Positions 48,220 through 56,894 of a stretch of DNA of 64,000 nucleotides are shown in pieces. The stretch is from Methylocystis sp. (GTDB lineage: Bacteria; Pseudomonadota; Alphaproteobacteria; Rhizobiales; Beijerinckiaceae), in assembly GCA_020252485.1 (NCBI GenBank), contig JADCCX010000008.1, positions 248,001 to 312,000 of the forward strand, written 5' to 3'. The notes under the pieces are model-generated. The model worked only from the letters and a program-made list of their open reading frames with translations, was not told where the DNA came from and searched no databases. Every line of letters starts with the position of its first letter. Position 1 is the first letter of the stretch. The translations under genes were made by a program, and so were the position numbers.

Positions 48220-48759
48220 CTAGACCAAGTCCCATTGCGCGTTTGAAGGAGGCGCAGCCTCAGGATTTATGATATGTATTTTAGCACAAACATAGGCAAA
48301 AGCATCATCGTAGCTAACAAAATTCTGAGTGACGGCTCTTGCGGCCTGAACGCCGGATGCACGAAGCCTACCCTCATGAGAAACAATGTTGTCTGTGCAG
48401 ATGTGCTCGTGAGTTTCGCCAGGCATGAACGTCAAGCCGCGGATATCGGCTGGCACGTGATCAGCGAAGCCGTTCATATGGCCGCTTATCGGGTTCCATT
48501 CCATACGGTATAGCGTGATGCACGTTCGGCCTTTTGGCATATCGCATTCAAGTTGGAATGTTGCTGTATTGGGGAACGTCGGGAACACAGAAGAACGGAA
48601 CTTTAGTCCGCGAGGGACGGTCTGGCCAATGCTCAGTCGCGCCTCGAAAAAGAGAACTGGATAGCGGTCATGATTGGACTTTGGCCGCCAACCGAAATTG
48701 CCGACCATCTCCTTGTCTTGCACAAGGAATGCTTTTGCTTCGTCCAACCCCAATGTCAT
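48220..48759 (-). CDS. DUF6978-like protein of the two-gene element
   Basis: 179 residues from ATG 48759; a TTG at 48789 is an alternative, and neither has a clear ribosome site. Middle and C-terminal motifs: ARLSIGQTVPRGLKFRSSVF, CITLYRMEWNPISGHMNGFA and DIRGLTFMPGETHEHICTDN, with conserved His residues, resembling DUF6978 proteins as I recall them. The assignment is tentative. Its stop TAG abuts the ATG of the next gene, so the pair is one unit. The region upstream (48790-48892) contains the right repeat, not a promoter I can name. Confidence 0.7.
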   Translation of the reverse strand: MTLGLDEAKAFLVQDKEMVGNFGWRPKSNHDRYPVLFFEARLSIGQTVPRGLKFRSSVFPTFPNTATFQLECDMPKGRTCITLYRMEWNPISGHMNGFADHVPADIRGLTFMPGETHEHICTDNIVSHEGRLRASGVQAARAVTQNFVSYDDAFAYVCAKIHIINPEAAPPSNAQWDLV

Positions 48760-48833
48760 TACCGCAATCAAACCACGGATTGCGGTCAAATCCGAGTCTC
48801 AAAGCCACCACTTGCGTCATTAAGATGATAAAC

Positions 48834-48980
48834 TGTGATATGGGATGCGGCAAGGATGCAAGCCGGACTTGCGCCTGGAACACGCGCCGCCGCTATTCGC
48901 CGACGCTGCCAGTGACCTCGTCGAGATCTTCCTTGTCGATCTCATGCTCCTTCAGCGGCAGGAACGGGCCTTTGCCCTGC
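48834..48980. repeat. Right direct repeat: 3' end of the extensin gene in place
   Basis: Second copy of the 147-base repeat. It includes the true C-terminus of the extensin-like gene (stop at 48893-48895) and about 59 bases of 3' flank. See the left copy at 47256-47402. A small inverted repeat (GCAAG/CTTGC at 48858-48872) lies in the flank. Confidence 0.9.
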
Positions 48981-50020
48981 CCGTAGAGCAAGATGGGGGC
49001 CCCCGCTGCGGGGCCGGGCTGGCGCGGCGGCGCGGCGCGAAACTCCTGCTGCTCCCGCTCGGCCACGGGATTGCGCGGCGGCAGCGGCAGTTGCGACGGA
49101 CGGTAGGCGGGCAGGATGTTGGTCCCGACCCGGGCGGGCGGCAGAATGGGCCCGGAACCGCGCGTGGGCGCGTAGGCGTAGGCCTCGTTGCGAGGAGTCG
49201 TCATGCGCTCGCGGGCACTTGCGATTTCCCTGCTGCGCGCAGCCGGATCGACGGGGAAGCCTTCGTTGGGCGGGCTGACGGGCTCGGGATAGGGCCGGCA
49301 GATCGAGCGGTCGCCGCGCCGGCCATGGCGGGCAAGGTCCATATGCAGATGGTCGTGATGGAAGGCGACGCCCGGCCCCAGCACCGTGGCGAACTGCGTG
49401 CAGGCGCCGGCATGCACCTCGCGCAGGAAATTCTGCTCCTCCAGCGGGCCGTTCCAGCCCCTGAGAACGGTGATGAGCGAGCCGTCCTGCAGCCGGAAGC
49501 CGCCGACATCGATGGCGTTCGCATAGGCATGCTCCGACATGCGCGCGCTGAAGCCGCCGTTGTTCATGCGCCGGCAGCTGTAGGTGCCCATGATCCTAAG
49601 TTCGACGACAGGCTGGCCGAAGCGCGCCATGGCGGAGGGCTGCACCACCTGCTCCAGCCAGCGGTGGACGGCCGAATACATCGGGCAGGTCAGCGTGCCC
49701 TCCTGGTTGAGCCTGGTGACCAGGCCGCCGGGCCAGTTTCGCGGCGTGAACAGGCCGGGCACGCTGGCGGTGATGTCGGGGCTCTCCATCGCGAAAGCGG
49801 CCACCTTGACCGGATAATCGGCGCCGCAGGACCCCGGTCCTTCGAGGGTCCTCGTGATCCTCACAAACTGGCTTTCCTTGACAAGTCCGGCCCGCAGGCA
49901 AGCCGCTTCCGCCTGTGAGCGCCACTCCGCCCGCTGCTCTTTTCCGAAGCGCGAGCAGCCCACGACCGAGAGGCCGACAAGCGCAGAAACGCCAAGGAGC
50001 ACGCCAAGCTTACGCAACAT
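48893..50020 (-). CDS. Extensin-like lipoprotein (LAS-type fold)
   Basis: 375 residues. The start MLRKLGVLLGVSALVGLSVV with VGC lipobox predicts a lipoprotein in the envelope. The extensin-like C-terminal domain shows CGADYPVKVAAFA, CPMYSAVHRWLEQVVQPSAM and MGTYSCRRMNNGGFSARMSE. The metal-binding set SEHAYANAIDVGGFRL plus HHDHLHMDLARHGRRGD is like the LAS/VanY-type zinc peptidases. A Pro/Arg-rich tail (~residues 255-345) follows and the C-terminus is acidic (EIDKEDLDEVTGSVGE). The fold points to peptidoglycan-peptide cleavage, which is inference. The last 29 residues are duplicated at 47315-47402. Confidence 0.92.
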   Translation of the reverse strand: MLRKLGVLLGVSALVGLSVVGCSRFGKEQRAEWRSQAEAACLRAGLVKESQFVRITRTLEGPGSCGADYPVKVAAFAMESPDITASVPGLFTPRNWPGGLVTRLNQEGTLTCPMYSAVHRWLEQVVQPSAMARFGQPVVELRIMGTYSCRRMNNGGFSARMSEHAYANAIDVGGFRLQDGSLITVLRGWNGPLEEQNFLREVHAGACTQFATVLGPGVAFHHDHLHMDLARHGRRGDRSICRPYPEPVSPPNEGFPVDPAARSREIASARERMTTPRNEAYAYAPTRGSGPILPPARVGTNILPAYRPSQLPLPPRNPVAEREQQEFRAAPPRQPGPAAGAPILLYGQGKGPFLPLKEHEIDKEDLDEVTGSVGE

Positions 50021-50143
50021 GATGCTGCGGTTTTCGCAGCAAAATTGTAACGTCCCGCTAAGGAAGGCGGTTAACGTCCCTTAAACTGTATTCACAGGTC
50101 GTTAGCTCCTGTGGCCGAATTGGCACGAGGGGTCGGCCCCGCA

Positions 50144-50737
50144 TCAGCGCGCCTGCCTGTGATACTCCGGATTCGGGCGCATGTCGGTCGCCGAAGCCAT
50201 GCGGTTCGACATGTTGTAGAAGCTCGCGACAGCGGCGATATCGAAAATGTCGCGCTCGCTGAAACCGGCCTCGCGCAGGATGTCGCGGTCCTCCTCCTCA
50301 ATGGTCGCCGACGCATTGGTGATGAGCACGGCGAAATCGAGCATGGCCCGTTCGCGGGGGCTGAGCGTGGCGGCGCGATAGTTCATCACCAGCATGTCGC
50401 CCAGTTCCGGCTTGCCGGAAAGCTGCCGCACGGCCGCACCATGCGCCGTCAGGCAGTAGTAGCATTTGTTCTCCGAGGAGACGACGACCGCGATCATCTC
50501 CCGCTCCAGCTTGGACAGGCCGGAGGGCGCCAGCATCAGATCATTGTAGAAGGCGGCGAAGGCTTCGAGCTTGGCCATGTCATGCGCATAGGCCCGAAGC
50601 ACATTGGGAACGTAGCCGAGCTTTTCTTCGCATTTCTGGAAATAGGCCGCCATGGCGGGAGAAAGCTCCGCCTGGGGCAGGTCAAGCGCCATCGGCTTAT
50701 CAATGTTTTTCACGGGCAGCTGAGATTTTTTCGTCAT
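50144..50737 (-). CDS. Peroxidase-related AhpD/CMD-fold protein
   Basis: 197 residues. AhpD-like fold with the redox motif in VVSSENKCYYCLTAHGAAVR (CxxC ~95-98, then H), plus LSKLEREMIAVVVSSE and DIFDIAAVASFYNMSNRMAS. It is the peroxidase-related enzyme group of the carboxymuconolactone decarboxylase fold, possibly a peroxide or organic-hydroperoxide reductase. The reducing partner is unknown. It diverges from the NAD-glutamate dehydrogenase gene over 128 bases. Confidence 0.92.
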   Translation of the reverse strand: MTKKSQLPVKNIDKPMALDLPQAELSPAMAAYFQKCEEKLGYVPNVLRAYAHDMAKLEAFAAFYNDLMLAPSGLSKLEREMIAVVVSSENKCYYCLTAHGAAVRQLSGKPELGDMLVMNYRAATLSPRERAMLDFAVLITNASATIEEEDRDILREAGFSERDIFDIAAVASFYNMSNRMASATDMRPNPEYHRQAR

Positions 50738-50865
50738 TTTTCCGTCTCCTGAAGCATTCTAGGGATTGGCATGGCGGCTGTTTTTCACAATCGCCGCCAT
50801 TTCGGGGTGGGATCATCGCTCACGCACTGTTAGATATCCTTGTAATCACCGGCGGGGGAAACGTC

Positions 50866-53800
50866 ATGCAATCTGTCAAATCCGGCGCCTTTGCGCCGCT
50901 GCTTTTCGGACAGGTTGCCGCCGAGGACATGGAGCGCGTCTTTCCGAAGGTGCAGGACACTTTGGCTGCACGGGCCCTCGCCCATCTGAAGCACCGCTCC
51001 GGCGAAACCAGCATTGAACTCAGTGATGGCGAAGCCGTCGGCTTGCCCGATACGCTCATTCTCGAAGCCATCAACGACGACCGGCCCTTCCTGCTTGATT
51101 CGACGCTCGAAGAACTGCGCGAGCGCGGGATCACGCCGCGCCTCGTGGCTCATCCCATCCTCAGCGTCGTGCGCAACGCGGCCGGTCAACTGACCGGAGA
51201 ACCGGCCCTGGCCCAGCCGGGAGATAGCGGCAGGCGCGAGAGCTATATCCATATCCATTTGCCGAAGCTGCCGGTGGCCGAGGCGGCGGCGCTCAAGGAA
51301 AGCCTTGCCACGGTCTACACCCATGTGCGCGAGGCGGTCACGGATTTCGGTCCGATGCGCAAGCGGCTTGCCGAAGCCATCGCCGCCTATAAACTGAACC
51401 CGCCGCCCCATCCTCCGGCCGATGTCAAGGAGGCGATCGCCTTCCTCGAATGGGCCGCTGCTGACCATATGACGCTGCTGGGCATGCGCGAATACACGCT
51501 CTCCGGCGACGATACGATGCCCGCGCCCAAGGCGGATTCCGGATTGGGCATCCTGCGCGATCCTGCCGTCAACGTGCTGAGACGCGGGCGCAACAACCTG
51601 CAGATGACGCCGGAAATCCTGGCCTTCCTGCGCGAGCCCCAGACGCTGATCATCACCAAGGCCAATGTGAAGAGCCTCGTGCACCGGCGCGTTCACATGG
51701 ATTATGTCGGCGTCAAGATTTTCGACGCTTCCGGCAAGGTGGCGGGCGAACTCAGGATCGTCGGCCTGCTGACGGCGACAGCCTATAACGACCCCGTCAC
51801 CAGCGTGCCCTATATCCGGCGCAAGGCGGAATATGTGTTCGACAAGGCGGGTTTCCCCCGCGACAGCTATTCGGCGCGCGCGCTCACCAACGTGCTCGAA
51901 AGCTATCCGCGCGATGAACTCTTTCAGATCGCGCCGGAGCAGCTGGAGGGTTTTGCGCGCGACATCATGGCGCTGGCCGACCGGCCGCGGCTGAGGGCGC
52001 TGGCGCGGGTCGACCGTTTCGACCGTTTCGTCTCGCTGCTCGTCTATGTGCCGAAGGACCGCTACGACAGCGAGGTGCGCCGCAAGATCGGCCAATGGCT
52101 GGCGCAGGCCTATCACGGGCGGGTTTCCGCCGCCTATCCCTCCTATCCGGAAGGACCGCTCGCCCGCACCCATTTCATTATTGGGCGAGACGAGGGCCAG
52201 ACGCCGCATATCAGCCGGCCGGATCTCGAGGAAGGCATCGCTGCCATCATCCGCACCTGGGGCGATCAGCTGCGCGAAGCGGCCATCGGCAATCCCGCCG
52301 CCGCCGCACTGATCGCGCGCTACGCCGACGGTTTCGGAGCGGCCTACCGCGACGGGTTCACGGTCGCCGAAGCCCTGGACGACATGGCGATCATCGACCG
52401 GTTGACCCCGGAGCGGCGCAGGCTGGTGAATCTCTACCGCCGCAGGGGGGACGAGGCGCATCGGGCGAACCTCAAGGTGTTTTCTCTGGGCGAGGCGGTT
52501 TCGCTCTCCGAGCGCGTGCCGCTGCTCGAAGGTCTCGGCTTCAGGGTGATCAACGAGCGCACCTACAGGATCGCTGCGGACTCTCGCCAGATCTGGCTGC
52601 ATGACATGGCGCTGGAGCGCGCTGTCGGCGGGCCCATCGATATCGCCGCCATCGATCCGCGCATCGAAGCGGCGCTGATGGCGCTTTTCCATGGCCTGAC
52701 CGAATCCGACCGGCTGAACGCCCTGATCCTTGAGGCCGGCCTCGCCTGGCGGGAAGCGGCCATGCTGCGCACGCTCTCACGCTACGCGCAGCAGATCCGC
52801 GCGCCCTACGGGCAGGATTACATCGCCGATACGCTCAAAAAACACGCCAGCGTCGCAGCAAGCCTCGTCAAGCTGTTCCATACGCGGTTCCGGCCCGATG
52901 CGCCTGGCGACCGCGCCGCTGCGGAGGCCGGCGCCTCGGCCGAGATCGACGCGTTGCTCGCCAGCGTGGAGAGCCTTGACGAAGACCGCATCCTGCGGCT
53001 CTTCCGCAATCTCCTGCAGGCGGCCGTCCGCACCAATTTCTACCAATTGGCCGAAGATGGACGCCCCCGCTTCGTCATCGCCTTCAAGTTCGATGCCGCG
53101 AAGATCGCGATCCTGCCGCTGCCCAAGCCGCTCTACGAGATTTTCCTGCACTCGCCCCGCGTCGAAGGCGTGCATATGCGCTTCGGCAAGGTCGCCCGCG
53201 GCGGCATCCGCTGGTCGGACCGGCCGCAGGATTTCCGCACCGAGGTGCTGGGCCTCGTCAAGGCGCAGCAGGTGAAGAACGCCGTCATCGTGCCCGTCGG
53301 CGCCAAGGGCGGTTTCGTGCCGAAGTTCCTGCCGCCCGCAACCGACCGCGCGGCCTGGCTGGCGGAGGGAACCGAAGCCTACAGGATCTTCATCGCAACG
53401 CTGCTGACCCTCACCGACAATCTGGCCGGCGAAAAGGTTGTGCCGCCCGCCAACACGATCCGCCATGATCCGGACGATCCCTATCTCGTCGTCGCGGCGG
53501 ACAAGGGGACGGCCACCTTCTCCGATACGGCGAATGCCATCTCGGAGGCGCATCATCACTGGCTGGGCGACGCCTTCGCCTCGGGCGGCTCGGCGGGCTA
53601 CGACCACAAGAAGATGGGCATCACGGCGCGCGGCGCCTGGGAGGCCGTGAAGCGGCATTTCCGCGAGATCGACATCGACATCCAGACTGCGCCCTTCTCG
53701 GTGGCGGGCGTCGGCGATATGTCCGGCGATGTCTTCGGCAACGGCATGCTGCTCTCGGAGCAGATCCGGCTGGCCGCCGCCTTCGACCACCGCGACATCT

Positions 53801-55536
53801 TCATCGATCCCGATCCGGATGCCGCAAGGAGCTTCGCCGAACGCAAGCGCATGTTCGAACTGCCCCGATCGAGCTGGCAGGATTACGACAAGAGCCTGAT
53901 CTCGAAGGGCGGCGGCGTCTTCCCGCGCTCGGCCAAGGAGATTCCGCTTTCGCCCGAAATGCAGAAGCTGCTGGAGCTGAAGGGCCCGGCCGCCACGCCG
54001 CAGGAGATCATGAACGCTATCCTGAAAGCCCCCGTCGATCTCCTGTGGTTTGGCGGCATCGGCACCTATATTCGAGCCTCCAGCGAGACGGATGCGGATG
54101 CCGGCGACCGCGCCAATGATGCCATCCGCGTCACGGGCCGCGAGTTGCGCTGCAAGGTGATCGGCGAAGGCGCCAACCTCGGCGCCACCCAGCGCGGCCG
54201 CATCGAGGCAGGGCGCGCCGGCGTGCGCCTCAACACCGATGCGATAGACAATTCGGCCGGCGTCAATTCCTCCGACGTGGAGGTGAACATCAAGATCGCA
54301 CTTGCGAAGCCGATGACCGATGGCCGCCTGACGCTCGCCACGCGGAACCCGCTGCTCGCCTCGATGACGGACGATGTGGCGAAGCTGGTGCTGCGCAACA
54401 ACTATCTGCAGTCGCTGGCCCTCTCGCTGACCGAAATGAAGGGCGCCGCCGACGTCGCTGACGAAAAGCGGCTGATGCACGCGCTCGAAGCCGCCGGACG
54501 GCTCGACCGCAAGGTGGAGTATCTGCCCGAGGATATGGCGCTCGATGCGCTGGAGCGCGAGGGAAGGGGACTGACGCGGCCGGAGCTCGCGGTGCTGCTG
54601 GCCTATGCCAAACTCGCCTTCCATGACGACGTGCTGGCCAGCGGCGTGCCGGACGATCCCTATTTCGCTGTGGAGCTGAAGCGCTATTTCCCCGATGGGG
54701 TGCGCGCCGGCTATCCGGATGCGGTGGACAGCCACCGGCTGCGCCGCGAGATCATCGCCACGGGCCTCGCCAATGCCGTGATCAACCGGACGGGACCGAG
54801 CGTTGCTGAACGCATGGCGGAGGATACCGGCCGCCCCGTGGCGGATGTCGCCCGCGCCTATGCGCTGACCCGCGACGCATTCGGCGTGCTCGATGTCAAC
54901 ACGGCCATCGACGCGCTGGACGCGAAGATCGGCGGCGGCTTGCAGCTCGAACTCTATGCTGCGGTGCAGCAATTCACGATCGACCGCATGATGTGGTTCA
55001 TGCGGCATGTCGACTTTTCGGTTGGCCTTGCCGCGCTCGTGGAGCGCTTCCGCGTCGATGGCGATGCCGGCCCAGCTCCCGCCCACAGCGTCTGGCTCGC
55101 ACGCGGCGCGCCGCCAGCGCTTGCTGCCCGCATGCATCGGCTGGAGATTTCGGCCTCCGCGCCCGATGCGATCCTCGTGGCGGAGCGGGCCGAGGTGAAG
55201 CCTTCCGAGGCCATGGACACGCTCGCGGCCCTCGGCCAGACACTCGATGCGCCGCGCCTGCGCCGGGCCATCGGATCGGTCGCGGCGATGGATAGCTACG
55301 ACCGGCAGGCGCTGGCCGGCATCACCGAATCAATCGACGGCGTCCTGCGTGAGCTCGCCGCCGATGTGCTCACGACCAGCGGCGCTGGCGACGCAGGCGT
55401 GGCGATATGGGCGCAGGAGCGGGCGACCCACCTCGCCCGCTCGCGGAAGACCGTGACCGAGATGCTGGCGGGCCAGCCGACCCTGGCCAAGGTCAGCGTC
55501 GCAGCTGCGGCGCTGGCCGAGCTGGGGCAGGCATGA
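50866..55536 (+). CDS. NAD-dependent glutamate dehydrogenase, large type
   Basis: 1556 residues, the ~180-kDa class of NAD-GDH that deaminates glutamate to 2-oxoglutarate and ammonia in catabolism. The long regulatory N-terminus holds ACT-like segments, for example TLEELRERGITPRLVAHPIL and MDYVGVKIFDASGKVAGELR. The catalytic core carries GVHMRFGKVARGGIRWSDRP, EVLGLVKAQQVKNAVIVPVG, AKGGFVPKFLPPATDRAAWL, then the NAD-fold region VGDMSGDVFGNGMLLSEQIR and GEGANLGATQRGRIEAGRAG. The length is normal. It heads an operon with an MFS transporter that starts inside its stop codon. Confidence 0.97.
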   Translation: MQSVKSGAFAPLLFGQVAAEDMERVFPKVQDTLAARALAHLKHRSGETSIELSDGEAVGLPDTLILEAINDDRPFLLDSTLEELRERGITPRLVAHPILSVVRNAAGQLTGEPALAQPGDSGRRESYIHIHLPKLPVAEAAALKESLATVYTHVREAVTDFGPMRKRLAEAIAAYKLNPPPHPPADVKEAIAFLEWAAADHMTLLGMREYTLSGDDTMPAPKADSGLGILRDPAVNVLRRGRNNLQMTPEILAFLREPQTLIITKANVKSLVHRRVHMDYVGVKIFDASGKVAGELRIVGLLTATAYNDPVTSVPYIRRKAEYVFDKAGFPRDSYSARALTNVLESYPRDELFQIAPEQLEGFARDIMALADRPRLRALARVDRFDRFVSLLVYVPKDRYDSEVRRKIGQWLAQAYHGRVSAAYPSYPEGPLARTHFIIGRDEGQTPHISRPDLEEGIAAIIRTWGDQLREAAIGNPAAAALIARYADGFGAAYRDGFTVAEALDDMAIIDRLTPERRRLVNLYRRRGDEAHRANLKVFSLGEAVSLSERVPLLEGLGFRVINERTYRIAADSRQIWLHDMALERAVGGPIDIAAIDPRIEAALMALFHGLTESDRLNALILEAGLAWREAAMLRTLSRYAQQIRAPYGQDYIADTLKKHASVAASLVKLFHTRFRPDAPGDRAAAEAGASAEIDALLASVESLDEDRILRLFRNLLQAAVRTNFYQLAEDGRPRFVIAFKFDAAKIAILPLPKPLYEIFLHSPRVEGVHMRFGKVARGGIRWSDRPQDFRTEVLGLVKAQQVKNAVIVPVGAKGGFVPKFLPPATDRAAWLAEGTEAYRIFIATLLTLTDNLAGEKVVPPANTIRHDPDDPYLVVAADKGTATFSDTANAISEAHHHWLGDAFASGGSAGYDHKKMGITARGAWEAVKRHFREIDIDIQTAPFSVAGVGDMSGDVFGNGMLLSEQIRLAAAFDHRDIFIDPDPDAARSFAERKRMFELPRSSWQDYDKSLISKGGGVFPRSAKEIPLSPEMQKLLELKGPAATPQEIMNAILKAPVDLLWFGGIGTYIRASSETDADAGDRANDAIRVTGRELRCKVIGEGANLGATQRGRIEAGRAGVRLNTDAIDNSAGVNSSDVEVNIKIALAKPMTDGRLTLATRNPLLASMTDDVAKLVLRNNYLQSLALSLTEMKGAADVADEKRLMHALEAAGRLDRKVEYLPEDMALDALEREGRGLTRPELAVLLAYAKLAFHDDVLASGVPDDPYFAVELKRYFPDGVRAGYPDAVDSHRLRREIIATGLANAVINRTGPSVAERMAEDTGRPVADVARAYALTRDAFGVLDVNTAIDALDAKIGGGLQLELYAAVQQFTIDRMMWFMRHVDFSVGLAALVERFRVDGDAGPAPAHSVWLARGAPPALAARMHRLEISASAPDAILVAERAEVKPSEAMDTLAALGQTLDAPRLRRAIGSVAAMDSYDRQALAGITESIDGVLRELAADVLTTSGAGDAGVAIWAQERATHLARSRKTVTEMLAGQPTLAKVSVAAAALAELGQA

Positions 55537-56885
55537 CGGCGCCGACCTATCCGCCCGCGCGGGCGGTCGCCGCCTGGGTGATGTTCGACTGGGCGGCGCA
55601 GCCGTTCTTCACCCTGGTCACCACCTTCATTTTCGCGCCGTTCTTCGCCTCGGCGCTGGCCGCGAGCCCCCAGGAGGGGCAGGCGCTCTGGGGCTATGCG
55701 ACCGGCTTCGCAGGGCTTTGCATCGCGCTTCTCTCGCCGGTGCTGGGCGCGATTGCGGATCAGGCGGGCGGGCGCAAGCCCTGGATCGCCGTCTTCGGCG
55801 CCATGCTGGTGATCGGCTGCGCGATTCTCTGGTGGGCGGTTCCCGGATCGCAGCATGCGGTGACGATCGCGCTCATCGGGTACGTGATCGCGCTCATCGG
55901 CGCCGAATTCGCCAGCGTCTTCAACAATGCGATGATGCCGACACTGGCGCCGCCGGAGAAGATCGGCCGCCTGTCCGGCACCGGCTGGGCGATGGGTTAT
56001 CTCGGCGGGCTGATCAGCCTGGCGCTGACGCTTTTGCTGCTCGCCACCTCGCCGGAAACCGGCAAGACGCTGATCGGCCTCTCGCCCATTTTCGGGCTCG
56101 ATGGCATGGCGCGGGACGGCGACCGCTTCACCGGCCCGCTTTCGGCATTCTGGTTCATCATCTTCGTGCTGCCGATGTTCCTGCTCGTGCCAGACCGGCC
56201 GCGCCGCATGGCGCTCGGCGAGGCGGTCAGGTCAGGCCTTTCCCGGCTGAGGCAGACACTGGGATCGCTGACCAAAGAACGCATTCTTGCGCGGTTCCTG
56301 CTGGCCAACATGATCTATGCCGATGCGCTCGTGGCCCTTTTTGCCTTCGGCGGCATCTATGCCGCCGGCGTCTTCGGCTGGGGCAGCATCGAGATCGGCA
56401 TCTTCGGCATCCTGCTCACCATCACCGGGACGCTGGGCGCCTGGCTCGGCGGCAAGCTCGACGACCGGCTCGGCTCCCGCAAAGTCATCGCCGGCAGCCT
56501 GATCGTCCTGATTTTCACCTGCCTCGGCATCATGGGCACCACGCGGGATGCCGTGCTCTTCATCATCCCTGTCGTGGGGCCGCAGCCCGGCGATGGCCTC
56601 TACGCCTCGCTGCCTGAGAAGGTCTATGTGATGCTCGGCCTCTTCATCGGCCTTGTCGCCGGTCCCGTACAGGCCGCCTCCCGCTCGCTGCTCATCAAGC
56701 TCGCACCGAGGGAAGACATCGGCCAGTACTTCGGCCTCTTTGCGCTGTCGGGCAAGGTGACGAGCTTCATCGGCCCGGTGCTGGTGGCGGTGGTGACGCA
56801 GGCTACCGGCTCGCAGCGCGCGGGGCTCATCGTGCTGCTCGTCATGTTCGCCGCCGGGCTTTTGCTTGTCCGGCGGAACGACTAG
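55533..56885 (+). CDS. MFS transporter of the UMF1/Atg22-like type
   Basis: 450 residues from ATG 55533, which overlaps the glutamate dehydrogenase stop (ATGA). Many transmembrane helices, about twelve. N-terminal AAWVMFDWAAQPFFTLVTTF and MLVIGCAILWWAVPG match UMF1 family members. MPTLAPPEKIGRLSGTGWAM and FGGIYAAGVFGWGSIEIGIF continue the pattern. Relatives export amino acids or related solutes in yeast vacuoles, so amino-acid transport would fit the glutamate enzyme, but that is a guess. Translational coupling suggests shared physiology. pgeF follows nine bases later. Confidence 0.9.
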   Translation: MTAPTYPPARAVAAWVMFDWAAQPFFTLVTTFIFAPFFASALAASPQEGQALWGYATGFAGLCIALLSPVLGAIADQAGGRKPWIAVFGAMLVIGCAILWWAVPGSQHAVTIALIGYVIALIGAEFASVFNNAMMPTLAPPEKIGRLSGTGWAMGYLGGLISLALTLLLLATSPETGKTLIGLSPIFGLDGMARDGDRFTGPLSAFWFIIFVLPMFLLVPDRPRRMALGEAVRSGLSRLRQTLGSLTKERILARFLLANMIYADALVALFAFGGIYAAGVFGWGSIEIGIFGILLTITGTLGAWLGGKLDDRLGSRKVIAGSLIVLIFTCLGIMGTTRDAVLFIIPVVGPQPGDGLYASLPEKVYVMLGLFIGLVAGPVQAASRSLLIKLAPREDIGQYFGLFALSGKVTSFIGPVLVAVVTQATGSQRAGLIVLLVMFAAGLLLVRRND

Positions 56886-56894
56886 AACAGCGGC

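Larger units (their letters stand above)
47256..48980. mobile_element. Putative two-gene mobile element inserted at the 3' end of the extensin gene
   Basis: The unit between the two direct repeats is 1431 bases of AT-rich DNA with two tandem minus-strand genes. The repeat on the right restores the 3' end of the extensin-like gene, the way integrative elements restore a target gene while leaving a displaced copy at the other end. No integrase or transposase gene lies inside, so mobilisation would be by an outside enzyme or by homologous recombination with a related chromosome. Confidence 0.6.

Noticed and set aside
52777-55137. 786-residue minus-strand frame inside the NAD-glutamate dehydrogenase gene
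   Set aside because: Antisense shadow of a conserved 1556-residue enzyme; no domain recognised. The 620-residue frame at 50830-52692 is rejected for the same reason.
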